A stretch of DNA of 5,480 nucleotides from DATDRM01 sp035291705. GTDB taxonomy: Bacteria > Chloroflexota > Anaerolineae > Anaerolineales > UBA4823. The stretch is taken from NCBI GenBank assembly GCA_035291705.1, contig DATDRM010000362.1:1-5480 (forward strand), read 5' to 3'. The notes below the pieces were generated by a model that was not told the origin of the DNA, ran no database searches, and saw only the letters and a list, made by a program, of their open reading frames with translations. The translations under genes and the position numbers were made by a program. Positions within the stretch are counted from its first letter, which is position 1; each line of letters opens with the position of its first letter. Of this stretch, positions 1 through 3,228 are shown one piece after another.

Positions 1-1
1 C

Positions 2-310
2 GCCGTCTATACCGCTGAGAAGGCTCTGCTTGACTTTGCCGACAAAATCCCTGCTGATGTGAAGAGCAAGGTCGAAGCGGAGGTTGCCAATGTGCGCAAG
101 GTATTAGAGAGTGATGACACCAGCGCCATCCGCCAGGCCACCGATAACCTGATGCGTGTGGTTCAGCAAATCGGCGCGGCCGCTTACCAACAGAGTGGGC
201 CGCAGGCTGGCCCGACCGAAGAAGGCCCGGCCTCTGGTCCTGGCGATCAGGGCGGCGAGGGCGGCGAAGGCGGCGAAGATGTCGTCGAAGGAGAGTTTAG
301 GAACGTTTGA
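2..310 (+). CDS. dnaK: Molecular chaperone DnaK (Hsp70), C-terminal end, partial
   Basis: This is the last 102 codons of an ATP-dependent cytoplasmic Hsp70 chaperone; the nucleotide-binding and substrate-binding domains lie outside the window. Frame 2 is open from the first base to a TGA at 308-310. The visible part reads as the helical lid (AVYTAEKALLDFADKIP, then LESDDTSAIRQATDNLMRVV and QQIGAAAYQQ), followed by a Gly/Pro/Glu-rich disordered tail and the terminal EDVVEGEFRNV, close to the conserved DnaK ending (DVVDAEF-type). The tail contains three copies of a 9-bp unit, GGCGGCGAR, at 251-277, encoding GGE three times. dnaJ lies downstream on the same strand, as expected for the heat-shock operon, but a small gene sits in between. 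The last two codons and the stop (AAC GTT TGA) lie inside an 8-bp repeat that belongs to that inserted segment, so the original 3' end was probably replaced. Family call is strong despite truncation. Confidence 0.95.
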   Translation, partial: AVYTAEKALLDFADKIPADVKSKVEAEVANVRKVLESDDTSAIRQATDNLMRVVQQIGAAAYQQSGPQAGPTEEGPASGPGDQGGEGGEGGEDVVEGEFRNV

Positions 311-316
311 ACGTTC
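301..316. repeat. Left octamer repeat pair bordering the four-helix-bundle gene
   Basis: Two tandem 8-mers, GAACGTTT and GAACGTTC. They also read as a perfect inverted repeat: GAACGTT, a TG spacer, AACGTTC. The same octamer (consensus NAACGTTC) recurs in a longer array after the four-helix-bundle gene at 690-737. The copy overlaps the last codons and stop of dnaK and a possible TTG start (307) of the next gene. The core AACGTT is itself palindromic, so the pair could act as a recognition site or form a small hairpin. That role is inferred; the repeat itself is read directly. Confidence 0.8.
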
Positions 317-318
317 TT

Positions 319-708
319 ATGCCGACCATCACTCGCTTTGAAGAAATAGAAGCCTGGCAGACCGCACGACAACTGACCCAACGTGTGTACGCCATGACCA
401 ATGAAGGTCTTTTCGCCCGCGATTTTGGCTTGAGAGACCAGATGCGAAGAGCCTCAGTTTCGATCATGTCCAACATCTCTGAAGGCTTCGAGAGCCGTAC
501 AACCCCTTTGTTCCTTGATTTTCTTGGCCGGGCCAAGGGTTCAGCTGGTGAACTTCGCGCTCAAACCTACGTGGCTTTCGATGTGGGTTATTTTGATCAA
601 ACCCAATTTGAAGAGATCTTCGATTTGGTGGATAAGTGCAGCCGCCAAATAAGCCGTTTTATCACTTACCTTTCGACTCAAGACCGTAAGAACGCCAAAA
701 CTTTCTAA
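319..708 (+). CDS. Four-helix-bundle protein (S23 / 23S rRNA-IVP, Avd-like)
   Basis: A 129-residue protein of the four-helix-bundle family first known from intervening sequences in 23S rRNA genes, and structurally akin to Avd, the accessory protein of diversity-generating retroelements. Family signatures: FEEIEAWQTARQLTQRVY (residues 7-24), DFGLRDQMRRASVSIMSNIS (35-54) followed by EGFESR, and FLDFLGRAKGSAGELRAQT (65-83) followed by YVAFDVGYF. The length is normal for the family. The biochemical role of stand-alone members is unknown; nucleic-acid binding is plausible. I chose ATG 319 because the family signature begins a few residues later. A TTG at 307, overlapping the dnaK stop, would add four repeat-encoded residues (MNVL); SD-like AAGGAG at 288-293 fits it only loosely. 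The C-terminus (KNAKTF, stop TAA) is encoded by the right-hand octamer array. GC is about 50%, lower than the flanking genes, and a gene here interrupts the usual dnaK-dnaJ pair, so it is probably an acquired insert. No reverse transcriptase or 23S rRNA is present in the window. Confidence 0.88.
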   Translation: MPTITRFEEIEAWQTARQLTQRVYAMTNEGLFARDFGLRDQMRRASVSIMSNISEGFESRTTPLFLDFLGRAKGSAGELRAQTYVAFDVGYFDQTQFEEIFDLVDKCSRQISRFITYLSTQDRKNAKTF

Positions 709-737
709 CGTTCTAACGTTCTAACATTCAAACGCTT
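690..737. repeat. Right octamer repeat array (six degenerate 8-bp units)
   Basis: Six consecutive units in 8-bp register: GAACGCCA, AAACTTTC, TAACGTTC, TAACGTTC, TAACATTC, AAACGCTT. The two central copies are identical and the array decays toward both ends. The array encodes the last residues and TAA stop of the four-helix-bundle gene (stop 706-708) and fills the whole gap up to the dnaJ ATG at 740. The unit matches the left pair at 301-316. Because eight is not a multiple of three, such an array translates into an eight-residue periodic peptide when read through, which may explain odd termini in relatives. No Shine-Dalgarno motif for dnaJ remains in this stretch. Confidence 0.85.
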
Positions 738-739
738 AA

Positions 740-1861
740 ATGACCGATCGCGATTATTACGAGATTCTGGGTGTTCCCCGCAGCGCCTCGTCTGACGACC
801 TGAAGCAAGCTTTCCGTAAGTTGGCGCGCCAATACCATCCGGATGTCAACAGCGCTAAGGACGCCGAAGAGCGTTTCAAGGAGGTCAACGAGGCCTACGC
901 GGTGCTCTCCGACGAAGAGAAACGCGCCGCTTATGACCGCTTCGGCCACGCCGGCGTGCGCGGCGCGGGTGGCGTGCCCGATTTCACTGTGGATTTCTCC
1001 GATTTCGCTGATATCTTTGGCGAGTTCTTTGGCTTCGGTAGGGGGACACGCCAGTCGCGCAACACGCCCCGCCGGGGGTCAGATCTGCAATATCGCCTCG
1101 ACCTGACCTTTGAAGAAGCAGTTTTTGGCATCGAAAAAGAGATCGAGGTCACCCGCGACGAAGTCTGCGCTCGCTGCAATGGTAGCGGAGCGGAGCCCGG
1201 CACCTCGCCCGTGCGTTGCGCCACCTGCAACGGGCGCGGGGAGGTGCGTCAGATGCGCCAGACGATCTTGGGTTCAATGGTGCAGGTGGCTACCTGCCCA
1301 ACCTGTAACGGCCAGGGGGAGAGCATCGCCACGCCTTGCCATATCTGCAATGGGCGTGGTCTGGAACGCCGCATCCGCCGTAAAGTGATCACCGTCCCCG
1401 CGGGGGTCGACAACGGGAACCAGATTCGACTGGCTGGCGAAGGCCAACCCGGGAGCAACGGTGGTCCGAATGGCAATTTATACCTGGTGATCCAGGTCAC
1501 TCCCCATAAATTTTTCCGCCGGCGCGAGCATGATATCCTGTTAGACTTGGAGATCAATATTGCCCAGGCGGCTCTCGGCGCAGAGGTCGATGTGCCCACT
1601 GTGGATGGTGTGGAAAAATTGAAGATCCCCACCGGCACCCAGCCCGGTAAAGTCCTGCGCATGCGCGCTAAAGGGATCCCCCACCTGCGCGGCAACGGGC
1701 GGGGAGACCAATTGGTGATGGTGAATGTGACTGTTCCCAAGCACCTCACCGCCGAGCAACAAAAACTGTTTGAGCTGTTGGCGAAAAGCCTGGGCAGCGA
1801 AGTGCATCCGCAGGAGCGCGGCTTTCTGGATTGGTTGAAAGATGCCCTGACAGGCTCATAA
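740..1861 (+). CDS. dnaJ: Chaperone protein DnaJ (Hsp40, type I)
   Basis: The J-domain co-chaperone delivers unfolded clients to DnaK and stimulates its ATPase in the cytoplasm. The 373-residue product has the full class I layout. The J domain is residues 4-70, with the catalytic HPD at 33-35 and helix IV ending in AYDRFGHAG. A G/F-rich linker follows at about 72-105 (DIFGEFFGFGRG). The zinc-finger domain has four motifs: CARCNGSG (143-150), CATCNGRG (160-167), CPTCNGQG (186-193) and CHICNGRG (200-207), all eight cysteines present. The C-terminal beta domains (about 215-340) include VPAGVDNGNQIRLAGEGQPG and IPTGTQPGKVLRMRAKGIP. Length is typical. The ATG is fixed by the conserved MTDRDYYEILGV start. 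It has no Shine-Dalgarno sequence; the 32 bases upstream are octamer repeats, so translation may depend on reinitiation after the preceding gene (stop 32 nt upstream) or on leaderless-like initiation. The gene appears intact and functional. Confidence 0.98.
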   Translation: MTDRDYYEILGVPRSASSDDLKQAFRKLARQYHPDVNSAKDAEERFKEVNEAYAVLSDEEKRAAYDRFGHAGVRGAGGVPDFTVDFSDFADIFGEFFGFGRGTRQSRNTPRRGSDLQYRLDLTFEEAVFGIEKEIEVTRDEVCARCNGSGAEPGTSPVRCATCNGRGEVRQMRQTILGSMVQVATCPTCNGQGESIATPCHICNGRGLERRIRRKVITVPAGVDNGNQIRLAGEGQPGSNGGPNGNLYLVIQVTPHKFFRRREHDILLDLEINIAQAALGAEVDVPTVDGVEKLKIPTGTQPGKVLRMRAKGIPHLRGNGRGDQLVMVNVTVPKHLTAEQQKLFELLAKSLGSEVHPQERGFLDWLKDALTGS

Positions 1862-1868
1862 AGGGGAG
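1861..1868 (+). promoter_or_regulatory. Strong Shine-Dalgarno motif between dnaJ and prmA
   Basis: AAGGGGAG begins at the last base of the dnaJ stop. It is 7 nt from an ATG at 1876, which opens only a 7-codon ORF, and 9 nt from a GTG at 1878 in the prmA frame. It is too far (60 nt) from the ATG at 1929 that best matches the PrmA N-terminus. The site therefore decides between start choices for prmA, or serves a leader peptide. Confidence 0.6.
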
Positions 1869-1875
1869 AAGAGGG

Positions 1876-1899
1876 ATGTGTGGTGTTGTCGCAGCATAA
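1876..1899 (+). CDS. Possible 7-codon leader ORF before prmA
   Basis: ATG at 1876 opens MCGVVAA followed by TAA, with AAGGGGAG well placed 7 nt upstream. The ATG overlaps the GTG (1878) that would start an extended prmA in another frame (ATGTG), so the two starts would compete for the same ribosome. The region 1878-1924 can fold: GTGT and GGTGTT (1878-1887) pair with AACACC (1911-1916) and ACAC (1921-1924), with a GCAA bulge. This could be translational control of prmA or chance; there is no family evidence for the peptide. Confidence 0.2.
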   Translation: MCGVVAA

Positions 1900-1928
1900 C
1901 GCGCCGTGAAAACACCGCAAACACTATC

Positions 1929-2882
1929 ATGGGCGTACCCTCCTGGTTAGAAGTTTCGTTAATTGTTGATGGTGAGATGGCCGAGGCCGTTTCGGAGGTG
2001 ATGGCGCGCTTTGTCAGCGGCGGCGTTGTGATTGAGAGCACCGCCATAGTTGCCGATGCCGAGGACGAGGGGCGCGCCCAGGGGCCATTGCGGGTCTGCG
2101 GTTACCTGCCCCTCGACGGGGAATGGCAGCAGAAACGCCGCCGCCTGGAGGAGGCGTTTTGGCACCTGGGCCGCATCCGCCCCTTGCCGGAAGCCCAGTT
2201 CAAAACCGTTCGAGAAGTCGACTGGGCGGAATCCTGGAAAGCACACTTCCAACCGGTAAATATCGGCGAGCGTCTCCTGATCATCCCCTCCTGGCTGGAG
2301 GCGGCTGACCGGGCACGCATCCCGGTGCGCATCGACCCTGGCATGGCCTTCGGCACAGGAACACACCCCTCCACGCAGCTCTGCCTGGAGTTGCTGGAAA
2401 AATATATTAGAAAAACCAAGATACCTGATGACAAACCCGATGAAATTTCGGTGATCGACGTGGGCTGCGGCTCGGGCATCCTGGCGGTCGCGGCGCTTAA
2501 ACTCGGGGCAAGCCGCGCCCTGGCAGTGGATCTTGACCCTGAAGCCATTCAGGCTACCCGCCAGAACGCCTTTACGAACGGGGTGATCGACCGCCTGGAC
2601 GTAGGCCAGGGTTCGGTAGCCGAAATCCGCGCCGGGGAGTTCTCTTTCCAGCAGGCGAACGTGGTGGTCGCCAACATCCTGGCGCCGGTTTTGACGCGGC
2701 TTTTGGGGCAGGGCTTGGGGGATTTATTAGCCCAGGATGGGGTATTGATCTTATCCGGTATCCTCGCAGAACAGGTAGCTGAGGTTGAAGCAGCCGCTAA
2801 AGAGCATGGCTTCCACCTGGTAGACCACCGCCAGGCAGGGGATTGGGTGGCGCTTGTGATTATGGAGAATCCTGAATATTAA
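1929..2882 (+). CDS. prmA: Ribosomal protein L11 methyltransferase
   Basis: A cytoplasmic SAM-dependent methyltransferase that trimethylates ribosomal protein L11. From ATG 1929 the product is 317 residues, within the usual PrmA range. The N-terminal substrate-recognition domain starts WLEVSLIVDGEMAEAVSEVM (residues 6-25), and DWAESWKAHFQPVNIGERL (98-116) is a family signature. The PrmA hallmark DPGMAFGTGTHPST is at 136-149. SAM motif I (VIDVGCGSGILAVAALKLGA) is at 175-194, the acidic loop AVDLDPEA at 199-206, the catalytic-region NVVVANILAPVL at 244-255, and LILSGIL at 273-279. I prefer ATG 1929 because the family start motif WLE follows directly, but it lacks an SD. GTG 1878 has a good SD and would add 17 residues (starting MWCCRSITRR) that look non-family. 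The linker around residues 159-173 is lysine-rich and its DNA (about 2398-2447) is strikingly AT-rich for this gene. Adjacency to dnaJ is a common arrangement; the often-associated rsmE is not seen downstream. Confidence 0.96.
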   Translation: MGVPSWLEVSLIVDGEMAEAVSEVMARFVSGGVVIESTAIVADAEDEGRAQGPLRVCGYLPLDGEWQQKRRRLEEAFWHLGRIRPLPEAQFKTVREVDWAESWKAHFQPVNIGERLLIIPSWLEAADRARIPVRIDPGMAFGTGTHPSTQLCLELLEKYIRKTKIPDDKPDEISVIDVGCGSGILAVAALKLGASRALAVDLDPEAIQATRQNAFTNGVIDRLDVGQGSVAEIRAGEFSFQQANVVVANILAPVLTRLLGQGLGDLLAQDGVLILSGILAEQVAEVEAAAKEHGFHLVDHRQAGDWVALVIMENPEY

Positions 2883-2905
2883 TTTCCTATTTATCCGCCA
2901 ATTCA

Positions 2906-2914
2906 TGGTATGAT
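2906..2914 (+). promoter_or_regulatory. Possible extended -10 promoter
   Basis: TGGTATGAT fits an extended -10 (TGnTATAAT with one mismatch in the hexamer). No convincing -35 is found 16-18 bp upstream, which extended -10 promoters can tolerate. A start near 2921 would give the secreted-protein gene a leader of about 310 nt that begins with the 2931-2961 stem-loop. Sigma-factor preferences of this lineage are unknown to me, so this is weak. Confidence 0.25.
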
Positions 2915-2930
2915 TATTGTATATTCGGTG

Positions 2931-2961
2931 TCCGGATCAAAGATTGTTTTTGTCATCCGGA
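2931..2961. repeat. Inverted repeat / stem-loop after prmA
   Basis: TCCGGAT (2931-2937) and ATCCGGA (2955-2961) are exact reverse complements across a 17-nt spacer. CAAA (2938-2941) can pair further with TTTG (2949-2952), leaving a 2-nt bulge. It lies about 50 nt after the prmA stop, where a terminator would be expected, but there is no U-tract after either arm on either strand, so a standard intrinsic terminator is not supported. Alternatives are an mRNA-stabilising hairpin or a regulator-binding palindrome at the start of the downstream transcript. Confidence 0.5.
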
Positions 2962-3099
2962 ATGGGGGGTTTAGTGCACGGAAGCATGGGGTTGGGTCTT
3001 AAAAATTAAATATTCGTTGTGAGAGTTGTTCCCATCGTGTAGGCCAGCCAGCTGTCTACTAGCTTTTTCGATTAATATAACCACGGGGAGGACAAGGAG

Positions 3100-3132
3100 A
3101 TGGTAAGCATAAGGTATCCGGGATATTCGTGA
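3100..3132 (+). CDS. Possible 10-residue leader peptide (sORF1)
   Basis: ATG 3100 opens MVSIRYPGYS and ends at TGA 3130-3132. GGGGAGG (3085-3091) is 8 nt upstream, a good spacing, with a further AAGGAG directly before the ATG. The stop overlaps a GTG (3129) by four bases, GTGA, the start of the next short ORF. The DNA also contains TATCC/GGATA, an inverted repeat. Without conservation data this could easily be chance. Confidence 0.2.
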   Translation: MVSIRYPGYS

Positions 3133-3227
3133 AAGGAGGTGACCGAAAATACGCCTGGCTATTGCATGACAACCTGTCCAATCTAGTCGGTAAATCCCAA
3201 TCAATTCATAACCCTAAAGGAGGGTAA
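3129..3227 (+). CDS. Possible 32-residue leader ORF (sORF2)
   Basis: GTG 3129 opens a 32-codon frame (VKGGDRKYAWLLHDNLSN...) ending at TAA 3225-3227, one base before the ATG of the secreted-protein gene (TAACATG). It overlaps sORF1 by GTGA and carries the main gene's SD inside its last codons, the geometry of translational coupling. Its own start has no good SD. No known family. It may be coincidental. Confidence 0.15.
   Translation: MKGGDRKYAWLLHDNLSNLVGKSQSIHNPKGG
3216..3224 (+). promoter_or_regulatory. Ribosome binding site of the secreted-protein gene
   Basis: AAAGGAGGG ends 4 nt before ATG 3229. It is a near-perfect anti-SD complement and fixes the start codon, which is also followed directly by a signal peptide. 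Confidence 0.85.
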
Positions 3228-3228
3228 C

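Larger units (their letters stand above)
2883..3228. other. Intergenic region and leader of the secreted-protein gene
   Basis: A 346-base gap with about 43% GC by hand count, against roughly 60% in its neighbours. No convincing protein-coding gene or recognised riboswitch. It holds a perfect 7-bp inverted repeat (2931-2961), a possible extended -10 (2906-2914), three copies of ATATTCG (2921, 3010, 3123), and in its last 150 bases three SD-like motifs: GGGGAGG (3085-3091), AAAGGAGGTGA (3132-3142) and AAAGGAGGG (3216-3224). Only the last precedes an evident gene. The length and the SD-rich 3' half suggest a long 5' untranslated leader, but no tRNA, CRISPR or mobile element is visible. Confidence 0.7.

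Noticed and set aside
251..277. GGCGGCGAR tandem repeat as a separate repeat element
   Set aside because: It is an in-frame GGE repeat in the disordered DnaK tail, where Gly-rich low complexity is normal.
297..536. 79-residue minus-strand ORF opposite the four-helix-bundle gene
   Set aside because: Antisense to a clear family member. Its terminal TFKRS is just the octamer repeat translated on the other strand.
301..737. Diversity-generating retroelement or CRISPR array
   Set aside because: There is no reverse transcriptase, template/variable repeat pair, or long repeat-spacer pattern; the octamers are contiguous and short.
1249..1920. 223-residue minus-strand ORF opposite dnaJ
   Set aside because: Entirely antisense to well-conserved dnaJ domains; composition reflects the opposite-strand reading of a GC-rich gene, with no recognisable domain.
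2931..2961. Calling the inverted repeat a rho-independent terminator
   Set aside because: The stem is real, but no T-run follows either arm on either strand, so only the inverted repeat is annotated.
2971..3204. 77-residue minus-strand ORF in the intergenic region
   Set aside because: TTG start without a convincing SD, no recognisable family, and it covers an AT-rich leader. Not supported, though not excluded.
2960..3228. Riboswitch (for example cyclic-di-GMP) in the leader
   Set aside because: I compared the leader by eye with the core motifs I know and found no match; only a covariance-model search could settle it.
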